A stretch of 64,000 nucleotides of DNA, taken from contig OX578285.1 of the NCBI GenBank assembly GCA_951217055.1, positions 59,741,102 through 59,805,101 of the forward strand. The letters are read 5' to 3'. The position numbers and the translations under genes are program-made. The DNA is from Gerris lacustris (lineage: Eukaryota > Arthropoda > Insecta > Hemiptera > Gerridae). Positions 9,836-21,038 of this stretch are shown here, one piece after another. Within the stretch, counting starts at the first letter, position 1, and each line of letters opens with the position of its first letter. The notes beneath the pieces were generated by a model that did not search any database, was not told where the DNA came from, and saw nothing but the letters and a program-made list of their open reading frames with translations.

Positions 9836-11690
9836 TTAACTTTATGATTCAGTTCCGCAATTTTTCCTTCGTTGACTCGACTAATAATAATAGAAACAAG
9901 ATTAAAAATTATGATTGATTTATTCACCTTTAGTGTAGGGGAGAGTGGGGCAAAGAAGTCACAGGGGCAGGTTGTCACAGGGTCAATTTTAAGGGGTTAG
10001 AGTGATAAGGGAAAGCTCGCGCGGCTACTGAAGATAACCTTCATTATGTAGACAAACTTTACGAAAAATGGTGTTACTGTAACAAACCGTCTGTCATCTA
10101 TGGAACATAAACATTTTAGGCAAGTCACTCACTGTTTTTTTTTGTTTTTAAATTATGTTTTCTGTTTTGTATTTTTTATCTAGGGTGCTATATTCGGTGA
10201 TTATTATTACGTAGTAGTTTTGGCATTGTTTTTCTAAACTGTTAAATCAATATTATTGCGGCAGGAAAAAAATATTTCACTATAAATAAAAATGGCGCGT
10301 TGGGCTAGTTGTCACAAAGTAAAAGGGGCAAGTAGTCACATCCAATACCTTTTGTGACTACTTGCCCCAATGCTATATTTACATAAGAGTATTCTTCTAT
10401 ATTTAAATAGAAATGGAAAGTGAAGAGGAATTAATAAGGAAAGCGGATAAAGAAAAAAAAAAAGGATGGCCAGTTAAAATAAGTTAAACAAATATGCTAA
10501 CTATTGATAAAAAAAATCAAACAAATGATACACTTTTCCCCTTTTATTATTAATACAATAAATAAAAATTTATTTTTTAACAGACCCTCTCCACCCTTAT
10601 ACTTAAAAAAGCAGTGTTGATTCCCTTACCGAGGTAGCTGATTGATTCCCTTACCTTACTCTTAGCTAGGTGCTAGGTACAGGACCGAAATAACGAGTTT
10701 TGCAAAGCTGTTCTGTTCTAGGCAAAATGGAGAGCAATTACAAGGCAAAAACCACTAGAGGACGGTATGCTCCAGGAGTGCTCATGCTTCATGCACATGA
10801 AGGCGGTTAGGGTTCTAAAATTTAGAGGCAGCTCCATTCGTTACGCAGCGGAAGTTTTTTTTAATAAATTAAAGAACCTAGCATTGGTACTGCAGTAAAA
10901 TTAACATAAATGATTCTTATAAGAAAAATATTTTGCCTTTACAAGACTGATAGCCCCATAAATAATAATTATTATTATATTAACTAGCCAAATCTTGTAG
11001 CTTAAGGTATTTAAATTTTGTTAAATCAAAGTGGTGATAATTAATTTATATCTTGTGACAACTTACCCCATACCAAGTGACAACCTGCCCCTTGATGGGG
11101 CATGTTGTCACAAAAAACTTTAACTTTAAAAAAATAAAATAAAAATACTTCTACTAATGCTAGATAAATGAAACTTGTGCCACATGTAGCTGAAAGTTTA
11201 AAATAAACAATAGTACTTAGAAATTGAAAATGTACCGAATAGAAAAAATTAAAAAAAATAAATTGTTAAATTTGTGACAACATGCCCCACTCTCCCCTGT
11301 GCCAAACAAAAAAAAAAACCTTTTCCCCACCTAGAGAAAAGGTGAGGTTTAATTATTATTGAACAATGAAATGAATTTGATGTGTTTAAGCTTCTATCAA
11401 TTAGTATTATTGATTTATTATTCTTACATAGTAAGTTAACAGTTCCGCAATTTTTTCCTTCCTTGACTGGACTAATAATAGAAACAAAATTAAAAATTAC
11501 GATTGATTTATTCTTCTATTTATTCACCTTTGGTCTCTGCTGAACAAGAAAAACATAAACCTTCTTTTCCCCACCCAGAGAAAAGGTGATGTTCTATTAT
11601 GGAAAGATAAAATGAATTTGAGGTTTTTAAGCTTCTATCACTTAGTATTATTGATTTATTATTCTTGCACACTAACTTAACAATGTAAAA
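9836..11690. repeat. Local tandem duplication, about 245-bp unit, first copy split by a transposon
   Basis: Unit 1 is 9836-9936 plus 11299-11430; unit 2 is about 11430-11690. Shared blocks include CAGTTCCGCAATTTTT, GGACTAATAATAGAAACAA (with changes), TTTATTCACCTTT, TTCCCCACC-AGAGAAAAGGTGA, AAAATGAATTTGA and TTAGTATTATTGATTTATTA. Only unit 1 contains the 1.36-kb element, so unit 2 is its empty site. Confidence 0.75.
9937..11298. mobile_element. Non-autonomous DNA transposon (1362 bp) with repeated GGGGCA/GTCACA motifs
   Basis: The termini are a perfect 16-bp inverted repeat, AGGGGAGAGTGGGGCA and its complement, followed by GTCACA on both sides. Related motifs of the form GGGGCA-GT-GTCACA recur in both orientations near 9965, 10311, 10335, 10356, 11057, 11079 and 11097. 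They are spread like binding sites for a transposase. GT flanks both ends, a possible 2-bp target duplication. There is no transposase ORF. The superfamily is not recognised. The sister copy of the host duplication lacks it. Confidence 0.75.
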
Positions 11691-12180
11691 AAGAGCTTAT
11701 AATTCAATAAAATTTAAATTCTCGAGAACCTTTATTGCCCCTCATATAACAGCTGTGATATTAATTTGGGCGTCTTATAAGGTTTATAATTTTTAACAAA
11801 AAACGAGAATTATGTACTGTTTTAATTGTATTTATTAATTCCTATACTAATTATATAAATAAATAAGTAAAAAAAATAAGATTTTTATAAAATTATATTT
11901 TAATTTATTTTCCTATTCCATAGTAAATAGTATTATAATTAAGAATATAAACAAATATAATTTACAGATAAAAGAAGATAATGAATTAGGGGAATCAGAT
12001 TAAGCTATAAAAATGAACGATGAAATACCCAGCTAAAAATAATTGTTGTTGATTTAGCAGGAAATACAAAATTAAAATAGACCATTACTAATGATATTTA
12101 AGGATCTAACTTTTGAGTTAAATTTTTCAAATTTGATTTTATGAAATTTATTTGTAAGGAATATAAATCAGAGAGCAAAA
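11691..12180. other. AT-rich intergenic DNA
   Basis: I see no gene or repeat boundary in this stretch. Confidence 0.5.
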
Positions 12181-12188
12181 TTGACCAT

Positions 12189-12303
12189 CAGAGGCGTAAA
12201 TAGGCTTTGTTGTGCCAAGGGATAGAGTCTGTTTTTGCGAAATAATTTGGTGAAATTTGGCTGATTTGGCTGTCCCCCTTGCATCCCCCTAGCTACGCCA
12301 CTG
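12189..12303. mobile_element. hAT-like MITE (115 bp)
   Basis: It starts CAGAGGCGTAAATAGG and ends CCTAGCTACGCCACTG, an imperfect inverted repeat of the CAGTGGCG type used by many hAT elements. It is flanked by 8-bp direct repeats TTGACCAT (12181-12188) and TTGACCAG (12304-12311), 7 of 8 identical, as expected for hAT. Non-coding. Confidence 0.82.
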
Positions 12304-12441
12304 TTGACCAGTTTATGTTAAATATATAGTGTTCAGTTCAGATTAAAAAAAAAATCAAAAATATGAAATAATTATTTGTACTTGATAAATTAATATAAAA
12401 GGTGACAGTGTTTTGTACTTTTACACTCCAACTATTGATTT

Positions 12442-12990
12442 CAATAAACTCTTAACTATTGTATTTTGTTATTCCCCCCCACCCCCAATAAACTCTTAAC
12501 TATTGTATTTTGTTATTCCCCCCCCCCCCCCAATAAACTCTTAACTATTGTATTTTGTTATTCCCCCCCACCCCCAATAAACTCTTAACTATTGTATTTT
12601 GTTATTCCCCCCCACCCCCAATAAACTCTTAACTATTGTATTTTGTTATTCCCCCCCCCACAATAAACTCTTAACTATTGTATTTTGTTATTCCCCCCCC
12701 TCCACAATAAACTCTTAACTATTGTATTTTGTTATTCCCCCCCCCCCCCCACAATAAACTCTTAACTATTGTATTTTGTTATTCCCCCCCCCCCCCTCCA
12801 CAATAAACTCTTAACTATTGTATTTTGTTATTCCCCCCCCCCCACAATAAACTCTTAACTATTTTATTTTGTTATTCCCCCCCCCCCCCCCACAATAAAC
12901 TCTTAACTATTGTATTTTGTTATTCCCCCCCCTCCACAATAAACTCTTAACTATTGTATTTTGTTATTTTCCCCCCTCAATAAACTGAAT
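12442..12990. repeat. Minisatellite, 42-49-bp unit with variable poly-C, 12 copies
   Basis: Each unit has an invariant part, CAATAAACTCTTAACTATT then GTATTTTGTTATT, and a C run of about 7 to 16 bases sometimes broken by A or TC. Unit starts fall near 12442, 12486, 12531, 12574, 12619, 12661, 12705, 12752, 12801, 12845, 12893 and 12937, with a partial at 12977. Only the C tract changes between units. Confidence 0.9.
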
Positions 12991-14582
12991 AATCTTTCTC
13001 TCTCTGATTTTTATTTACTACATGGAATTATTTATTATCTCTTTTAATAATTTCTTTTTATTAACGTACAGGACTGCGGTATGATAAAAATACACATTCA
13101 TCACTCGAAAAAACGCTATTCTTTGCCATTACAACATACAATCTCATATATTAGTGTGTGTGAGTGCCTGTAAACACATTACTGATACTATATGAACGTT
13201 AAGAATTTGTCTAGACATGGAATGTAATTCATTTTAAATTTCTTAATATTAATGTACGTCCTCCCCCAGCTTATGCTTTTTTTCGGTCCTCTTCATATTC
13301 AAGCTGATTCCCTTTTTACGCCACACATAAAAAAGTCCATAATTTAAATTATTGTAAGCTATAAATATTTTTAATCGTGATATGATACACACTCGTATTC
13401 ATTATGTTTCTTTGTTATTTTATTTTGTAAATGAGATATTTTTTTAAACTGTATTTGCATTATGTTGTGACTTTGATGATGTAAATAAACGATATATATA
13501 TTAAAGGGTTTTTTTTTTTTTTTATTATTAATAATATATTATTTTTTGTAAGCTCCTATAAATCGATGAATTAATTTATATGATAAAAACTCATGTTTTT
13601 TACCTTAAGTATAAAAAAAACAATTATCTCTGAAAAAGTGCTGTATATAAAAAAATTATAAGCCATAAAGGTCAAAATTATATGAAGACAAAAATATTGC
13701 ATAAAATTAGGTTGGCTTGATATAATACGAAGTGAGAAGGGTTTTCACAAATAACTAAAAACACCTATAATTTGGAAGTACCAGGTAATCTTAAATAACA
13801 AATAGGAATCGATCTCTTTTCTACCCTTTTTCGACATCTCAGCCAGAAACATGACATTGGTCATTAATTTAGTTGGTGTTTTTAAGTTGCCGAATCATGG
13901 AATTATTGATGCTGGTTACAAAAGCCTGAGTATCACTTCTTTATTCTTGGCTATGCTATACATTAGTTATATAATTGACCAAAAAATAATCAACAAAATT
14001 AAAACAAAGTAAACTTATAAGTAACTTCCCTACTTATCTTCTACACAAAAGAAGTGCTTAATGTGCCTTTAAACAAATACATTTTATGATCCAATTTTTC
14101 CAACGAAATTTGGTGGTTAAACAAAAGTGGTTAAACATTAGTTTAACCCCTTACACAGGCCAAGAAATAGAGTGACCATACGCATACGTCCCGTTTTGAT
14201 CGGGACAGTCCTGTTATTTTAAGCTTTTCAAGGCGTCCCGTCGGTTTCCGAAAATGTCCCAATAATAATAGGACATTTCCCAGAAGGTATGTGTAAAATG
14301 AAAAACTTGTCCAATACTTAATGAGTTGGAGACGTTTCCGATCTTAGTAAATATGATAATTTGCTTCTCCCTATCCCCCTCCTTGGGTAACGCCAATTCC
14401 AGTACTATTAGAACTTTACAAGCCGGAGAACGTAATACAGGAAGTTTTAACAATTTTTTTTTTTAATAAGGATTTGACCTCTGCTATATAAAATTCTAAC
14501 ATTAAAAATGGGTGTTCCCATTTAAAGTTTTAAAATTGCCACAGGGTTTTTCAGGGCCATTCCAAGGACATGTAGTTATGTT
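12991..14582. other. AT-rich intergenic DNA with one repeat-like block
   Basis: No gene is seen. At 14168-14290 a block with GTGACCATACG, CGTCCCGTTTTGATCGGGAC and further GTCCCG/GGAC pairs looks like a degraded transposon end, but I could not pair its other end. Confidence 0.4.
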
Positions 14583-14648
14583 AAGGTTTTAAAAACATCT
14601 ATGTGATGGTAGTAGTTATTACCATAACATAGATGTTTTTAAAACCTT
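14583..14648. other. Perfect-arm 66-nt hairpin
   Basis: Arms 14583-14604 and 14627-14648 are exact 22-bp complements. After one mismatch a further ATGGTA/TACCAT pairs, leaving a loop of about 8 bases. It could be a miniature foldback element or a small-RNA precursor. The perfect arms suggest recent origin; bulges are more usual in an old miRNA. Confidence 0.7.
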
Positions 14649-14964
14649 CATCTTTCACTTTTTAAGTAATGTCCTATGAAACTGCATACTTCTGCAAATA
14701 TTAGGGGGATCCCACACGTTTTGAATACCCCTTACATTATAGATTGGAATAAAATATATTTTCTTGTCTTAAAGCGAAACTATAATTCTATTATCTAGTT
14801 TGAAATAAAATTCCAAGTTGAATATATATAAAAATAAATAAATAAATGAAACTTAGATTTTTAACCAAACAGTAATAATTATACCTATAATAAAACGTAT
14901 TAGCTAAGCTACAGAATATGCTGACCAGACACTGTTTGGACCAGATTAAACTTCGAAATTTAGG

Positions 14965-15435
14965 GATGAACAAAGATTTTGCTCCTTTCTTTAAAGTTCA
15001 TAAAAAAATATTACTATCTTAAGGCCCCTGCACACTCTTGCCGAGTATATGGCGAAGTACTCGCATCCACATTCTCGCCCTTCGTGGCGAGCACCTCATT
15101 GCCATGACTCAATGTTCCTCGCATCTCTTTCGACTCGGGACAAAAAACCGCCTCTAGTCGGGCGAGGCGAGGACCCCCGAGGAACCCCGCAACCTCTCCA
15201 CATTCTGGTTCCTCGCCCGACTTCAGGCAACTTCGCGAGAGTCTGGAAGGGCCTTTATACACAAGATGACATGAGTGGTGATGTCCCTTTCTCAAAATAG
15301 TAGTAAGAAATGAAAGAATGATATTGCTCCTTTCTTTAAAGTTTATTTAAAAAAAAGAAGATTATTATCACTAATACACAAGATGACAATGTGAGTGGTG
15401 ATGTCCTTTTGTCAAAATAGTGATAAGAATAGAAT
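14965..15435. repeat. Local tandem duplication, about 120-bp unit, first copy split by a MITE
   Basis: Both units contain TTGCTCCTTTCTTTAAAGTT and ACACAAGATGACA, followed by GAGTGGTGATGTCC. In unit 1 the MITE at 15022-15254 separates these blocks. In unit 2 they are continuous across CTAATACACAAG, giving an empty site. Confidence 0.75.
15022..15254. mobile_element. PIF/Harbinger-like MITE (233 bp)
   Basis: The ends AGGCCCCTGCACACTC and the inverse of AGGCCCTTCCAGACTCTC form an imperfect inverted repeat. TTA flanks both sides (15019-15021 and 15255-15257), a TWA target duplication. The GC-rich interior holds GCGAGG/CCTCGC inverse pairs, so it folds on itself. The open frames here on both strands are by-products of the GC-rich palindrome. 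Confidence 0.75.
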
Positions 15436-15945
15436 AAAGTAGCGTTGAAGTTGAAAACAAATAGAAACCCTATTCTAAAGCTGTTCCAAACTAATAATTG
15501 CATGTTGTAAAAGTTTTCATAAATGTAGATACTTATTAAATTAGATACTGTTTTATTTAAATAAGTTTGTAACATAAGATGTTATCTGAGTACTCAGATG
15601 TTAGATCTTATTCTAGATGTTTTTCTACTCTAGAATTATTATAATTGCTTTATTAAATGTATATTTACATTGGTAAGTAGTCATTTGTATTATAGGAAAA
15701 CGAAAGCGTTTAATATCAGTATAAAACGTCCAAAATTAGGAGTTCAGTTATCAATGTAGTTGGTTACATACAATGTAAATATTTAATAATACTCGTAATA
15801 TTGTCTGGTACGATCCAGATCCAATACATAATAATCTAATATATGATTGCATTTAATGAGGATATTCATTCTACGGTAAAAAAATAAAAAAATAAAATGA
15901 CAACGAAGAAGTAAAAGTATACCTACAACAAAAAGAAATTAATTT
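15436..15945. other. AT-rich intergenic DNA
   Basis: No gene is seen. A small inverted pair ATAAGATGTTATCTGAG / CTCAGATGTTAGATCTTAT lies at 15574-15612. Confidence 0.4.
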
Positions 15946-16186
15946 CACTCACTGTGTTTCGGTAAATGTCGATGTCGGAATCGTCACAATGTCGGTGTTG
16001 ATCAGCCAAACGACAGTAAATGTGTCTTTCTTTTTCGACGAGATGAGATTAACGTTAATTTTATATCGTTATTCAAATAAAAGCCGAGTTATTAAAAAAT
16101 AATATCGATAAAATGGACTATCACGTTAACAAATAAAGTCAACTCACAAGTTAAGGAAAACAGAAAAAAAGGTCGGCAACACTGGT
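15946..16186 (-). promoter_or_regulatory. Candidate promoter and non-coding first exon
   Basis: On the minus strand, CAGTGTTGCCGAC (around 16174-16185) comes first, then TATCGATA (16103-16110), which equals the insect DRE core-promoter motif. Next comes a moderately GC-rich stretch, and then CACA followed by a strong donor GTGAGT at 15952-15947. Together these resemble a housekeeping-type promoter with a short 5' UTR exon. The gene it would serve lies to the left, outside what I can identify. A divergent role toward kindlin is possible but only inferred. Confidence 0.35.
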
Positions 16187-16326
16187 AGAAATACCTTCTT
16201 CAATATTTTATTTTTATATTATTTGTAAATATAAATATTGAATATATTTCATATTCTATATATTATTTATATAAAATTTGAATTTACTCAAATAAATTAA
16301 TTGCAATCGAATTAAAAAGAGTTTGA

Positions 16327-16350
16327 TGGGGGGGGGGGGGGGGGGGGGGG
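16327..16350. repeat. Poly-G tract
   Basis: A run of about 23 G follows TTTGAT. Such runs recur in this scaffold and often mark assembly breaks, as at the gap 350 bases on. Confidence 0.9.
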
Positions 16351-16699
16351 AGGTATAGTGGCCCATAAAAAATGTTACGACTAAAATAGAGAGATAACTA
16401 TTTACTGATAAACTGTATTATTTGACAGCTAATGCTAAAATTTGAAACATATTTTTTAATCTTACGTAGTTTTAAAACTAGTTGTTTTTTAGGGACTATC
16501 AAATCAACCCACCTTTAGATCTTAAAAGATTAGTTCGTTTTTTTAAATTTCTTTTCATTTTTTTTTGATTGTGTATTTGATTAAATGATTTATTTCATGA
16601 ATATTGGACTCAGTAAATTAATTGTAAACGCTAATTAAGATGCATATTAATTAGGATTATTAGAAATAGATGAATCTGCGCAAATAGTGTGGGGTGGGG

Positions 16700-16899
16700 N
16701 NNNNNNNNNNNNNNNNNNNNNNNNNNNNNNNNNNNNNNNNNNNNNNNNNNNNNNNNNNNNNNNNNNNNNNNNNNNNNNNNNNNNNNNNNNNNNNNNNNNN
16801 NNNNNNNNNNNNNNNNNNNNNNNNNNNNNNNNNNNNNNNNNNNNNNNNNNNNNNNNNNNNNNNNNNNNNNNNNNNNNNNNNNNNNNNNNNNNNNNNNNN
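16700..16899. other. Assembly gap, exactly 200 N
   Basis: The gap follows GTGGGGTGGGG, so a G-rich run probably stopped the assembly. Its round size suggests a placeholder. The missing kindlin first coding exon could be here. Open frames running across the N run are meaningless. Confidence 0.99.
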
Positions 16900-17002
16900 G
16901 TAATTGAATTTCTACCCTTATTTATTATAAAAATAATCTAAATCCAGCTGACTTTTTTTTAAATGAATGGCTTTTCTCCGAGAGATATCTTCGGTAAATA
17001 TG

Positions 17003-17197
17003 GGCAATAGCGCACCCCTTCTCACTCCAACGTATTTTTTGACAAAGGGATATCAACTCTCCTATGAACAGACCATACATATATAATTATTATATACATG
17101 TATTATTATATACGAATGGAAGGGATAAATTGATATTTCGAACCCAATTGTACTACTTCGAAAGACATCGATTACACGGAAGGGGTACACTATTGCC
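17003..17197. mobile_element. Foldback MITE with GGCAATAG ends (195 bp)
   Basis: GGCAATAGCGCACCCCTTC at the left is mirrored by GAAGGGGTACACTATTGCC at the right (17 of 19). Inside is GACAAAGGGATATCAACTC, a block shared with the repeat at 23480-23660. Non-coding. Confidence 0.7.
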
Positions 17198-17339
17198 GAG
17201 TTCAGCCGTATCTTCTATTGTACTACGATTTTTAAACAATTAAACATGAACCTCCATGTAATAGTTTACCAAAACAGCATTAACATATTAGTAGAATACC
17301 CTTTTTGTCTTTTAATTTGTTGTAGATTACAGTTCTATG

Positions 17340-17418
17340 GTCTTTGGGGGGTAATGAATGATGGCACTAGTATTAGCATAATGAGAACTTAAAGTGTCAT
17401 TATTCATTACCCCAAGAC
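17340..17418. other. Imperfect hairpin
   Basis: Arm 17340-17368 pairs with 17393-17418 around GGGGTAATGAAT / ATTCATTACCCC with a few mismatches and a loop of about 24 bases. It could be a miniature foldback or a small-RNA precursor. Confidence 0.6.
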
Positions 17419-17492
17419 TGCAGATTTATAATATAATGAAGCAAAATGATGGAAGCTTCAAGAACGCACATCAATAAAATGAAAGTTCGGCT

Positions 17493-17708
17493 AAATCGGA
17501 TTGTACGTGGCCTGGAAATTTCTTCGAGTTGGACCTCTACCTGGTTTATACACAGGAGGGTTGTTTTTCTTCAGAAAATGAGCGGAGCACCGCGAAGCGG
17601 TGCGGAGCGGCTATAGAAAATTCAAGGGTACACAAAATTAAGGTTTTTAATTTAATATGCGGGATTTTATCACCTAACCTCAAAGTGGGGGCACGTACAA
17701 TCCGATTT
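17493..17708 (-). mobile_element. MITE family B, copy 2 (216 bp)
   Basis: This is an inverted near-copy of 4661-4881 with the same AAATCGGATTGTACGTG ends and the same GCACCGCGAAGCGGTGC core. The few differences are near the right core (one copy has GAAAATGAGCGGAG, the other GAAACGAGCG-AAG). The high identity suggests recent activity. Confidence 0.88.
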
Positions 17709-18739
17709 TACCTGAAAGTTCTGTCATTCCCTAATCATTTTTAAATTTTTTCAATATGGTTCAACTGCTTAATCATTTGTAAACAATGTCATTTATACCT
17801 AATTTGTTGTGAAGTATAGTCTGTGCGAAATGAGTTTTTTGTCGAAAAAATTGGTTGGGGAGCCAATGAAAACTCAGGATCTTAAAATACTGAGCTCAAC
17901 GCAACTCACTTAACTTCAATTCTCAATTATCGGAATAGTGGTAGCATTGAATATTAGGTAGATCTGTCGTATCTGACCCAATTTTATTTCTTTTGTCTGA
18001 TTTTGATAATTTTTTTTTACCTTGTTCCCTTTTAAAAGAGTGATATTCCTTTGTCCAAAAGTTATTTGACAAAGGAATAAATAACTTTGGCCCTAAGTTA
18101 TTTTTAAAAAAAGTAAAAAGACACATAAAAAATAAATAACGATTAAAATCAAACAAAAAAAAGTTAGGTTGGATATGACAGCTTTACCGAATATTATGTT
18201 TTAGTTTTAATCTTGAGTCTTTATCTAAGTTCTATTTTATAAACCTTACCTTAATTATTATTAAAGACCAATAGTTTAGGTTTGATGCTAAGATATGTTT
18301 TCTGTCACCTCGTCACTTTCTCATGTACATGCATACATATGTTTAAAATTTAATATTCATTAATATAATAGTTAATATAAAAATTACATAATGATCTATA
18401 AAAAACAAAAAAATTAAAGTATCAAGGAGCTATGAAAAAAATGAGGAATGGTGAAAAACCACTACAAATATAGAATTTAAAAAAAATCAGAGAGAAACAC
18501 TTTATTTACACAATACAAAATGAAGCTCTCCTTTCATTAAAGGATTGCTATAAATACAGCATACTGATCAATCATGTAACATAAGTTAAGTAAATTAAAT
18601 AAAAATAACAATTAATGGAAAAAAAGACTTAGAGACAGATATTCAAAACAAAGTTAAAACTAATAATAATAATACACAATATAAATAAAAACTGATATAA
18701 ATAAAAAATATATAAAAGAAAAGAACATTACAAAAATTT
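17709..18739. other. AT-rich intergenic DNA with a foldback remnant
   Basis: At 17811-17895, TATAGTCTGTGCGAAATGAG and GGGGAGCCAATGA resemble one arm of the foldback at 50454-50626. Otherwise nothing is recognised. Confidence 0.45.
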
Positions 18740-18759
18740 AAATTACCATATCTTCAGTA

Positions 18760-18793
<34 letters not shown>

Positions 18794-19065
18794 TTAATTA
18801 TATTATATACATATCTCGAATATGCACTTAAAATAATTTACTCAAATAGTATTTATATATACTGGATATTAAGTGGAAAAAAATAATTTAGACTACCATA
18901 TCTTAAGTATTAACAAAAATAGAATAAAAAAATATGTATATCACATATGAGCACTTGAAATAATTGACTCAAATAGTATTTATATACACTGGATATTTAG
19001 TGGATAAAAAAATTTAGACTACTACCATTATCTTAAGTATTAAAAAAATAAATATATATATATAT
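18740..19065. repeat. Tandem repeat, about 135-150-bp unit, 3 copies
   Basis: The blocks TAGACTACCATATCTTAAGTATT, CACTTGAAATAATT-ACTCAAATAGTATTTATATA and CACTGGATATT recur near 18745, 18890 and 19018. A TA-dinucleotide stretch ends the second and third units. Non-coding. Confidence 0.75.
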
Positions 19066-20456
19066 ATAAAACAGAGTGACAGTGATTGGCTGACTGATCA
19101 CTAATTCTCCCACTTCCCCATTGACATAGAGATTTGAAATTTGGTACATAGATAGTGTATACCATAAATATAAAAGTGCGGCCATATTGATTTCGATATA
19201 TGGCCGCCATCTTGGATTTAATGACACTATTATATCAGCTTCTAGGCGACCTAGTGATGTTAAATTTCGTACATCGACTTATGGTTGCTAAAAAAGAAAA
19301 TTAAAGATACTTTCACTTTAATAAAGATACTTCTTTCTTTCACTTACTTTCAGATACTTTCACTTTTTCCGTAGTATTCATACTACGGAAAGTTTAAATT
19401 TTAATTTAAATCAAATTATAATTATTATTAACAACGGGAGATAAACAGAGAAAAATAGATAATAAATGGTCACCATCTTGGATTTATCAAATAATAGTGT
19501 ATATTGTATTTTATTTAATGAAATGGCCCACTTAATAAACAAATATGATAGCAATAGGTATAGAATAGTAATAATACAGCCACTGATTCCTAGCATGAAC
19601 CCCGCACGATGCGCAGGGTTTGTTTGTAGATTATCTGAAAAAGGCTGTATTAGAAGAGCTGTAACCAGTCAAATTCAATTCATTTTGTGTGAAGACGTTG
19701 TTTGGTTATTGAACTGAACCTCTTTTACCATGGGTCAAGAGCCCGAGGAAGGCTTTGGCCGGCCATAAGGCTTATACAACTATATATATGTAATGGATGA
19801 CATGGGGTTGGCGTGTCGCTTCATTATCAACATAAACAGTATAATTGGCATTCTTAATCAGATGGCCACTTTTCTTAAGTAGCTACCGATTTATATCGTT
19901 CCTATGTAAAGACCAAGTGTGGGGTCCCTTGCTAGGATTGGAAAGTGAACCATGATCTACCGCTTCCAAAGCATGAATGTACTATTAAGGACTCCATTTT
20001 CATTTTTATATTATTACTAAATTAGTTATTTCCTTTTTGTTACCAACATTAAACATAATATAAGTCTGTTCGTAATGTGTTTTTGTGTTCATTAAGAGTT
20101 GACAAGAGCTGATAATAATGCTTCATTAAATTAATTGTAAAAAAAAATTTCCTATTATTCAAAAGATAAATTACATTTTTTTGCCTTTTTCAAAAATATT
20201 GCTTTGAATTTTTAATTTAAACCTTCATATAGATTTGTACTTATAAAATATTTGATATTGTGATTTTTTACTTAATTATACTAGTTTTTAAAGAAATTTT
20301 AATTTTGATTGCACTCTTGATTTTTTTCCTGTAAAATTAATACCGATAATAGGAAAAAACTCAAGATCAAATTTACAGTTAGAAATAAATATAGAATATA
20401 TAAAAAAAAAATTAATTAGATAATGCTGCGAGAACTTGGATTATGGGCCTTTATTG
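19066..20456. other. Intergenic repeat-derived DNA
   Basis: GCCGCCATCTTGGATTT at 19203 and ACCATCTTGGATTT at 19471, with TTTGGTACATAGATAGTG, look like transposon tails. At 19578-19622 a CCCCGCAC/GCGCAGGG hairpin matches one at 48839-48863. No gene is seen. Confidence 0.45.
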
Positions 20457-20700
20457 AGACTCAAATAATGCTATACATTCTTTCTATTATTTGAGTCTAT
20501 TCTTTAAATTCTCTCTTACAATCTTAAGACTCAAATCTTAAAACTCAAATAATGCTATGAATTCTTTATTGAATTATTTGAGTCTGTTCTTTAAATTCTC
20601 TCTTTTAAATAATGCTTCTGAGACTCAAATAATGCTATAGTTTTGTTTTATTATTCAAGTCAATTCTTTAAATTCTCTCTTTCAATTACTTTTACTTCTC
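20457..20700. repeat. Three tandem hairpin units
   Basis: GACTCAAATAATGCTATA pairs with ATTATTTGAGTC within each unit, and each is followed by TTCTTTAAATTCTCTCTT. The units start near 20458, 20549 and 20622, so a small foldback was tandemly copied. Confidence 0.7.
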
Positions 20701-21038
20701 AAAGGTGTAAATAATTTTTCTTTAAAAATACTTTTTAGTCATAAGTACTGCAGTTGGTTGGTTTGACTTCATTATTAATTATTAGTGAATGAAGAGATTA
20801 TCTTATGTAATAATATAGCATATTTTTGAAGAAAGACTGCTCAAATAATTGGTTTTTTGACGGTTCGAAAATAGCTCTCCTTAAATGCTAAAATATGATT
20901 TTGTTTTCTGGACATAACACCATTTACACTTTTCAGGAGTTATTAGTTTTTTAATTCATTAAACTAAGGATGCAAATAGGTCCCCTTATCTTCCCTTTTT
21001 CTTATATTATTATTACATATTTTTATTTTTTTTTTTAA

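Noticed and set aside
15014..15300. Protein-coding frames of 80-93 codons on both strands
   Set aside because: They lie on a GC-rich palindromic MITE, which lengthens frames on both strands.
16687..16941. Open frames across the first N gap
   Set aside because: They consist almost entirely of unknown bases.
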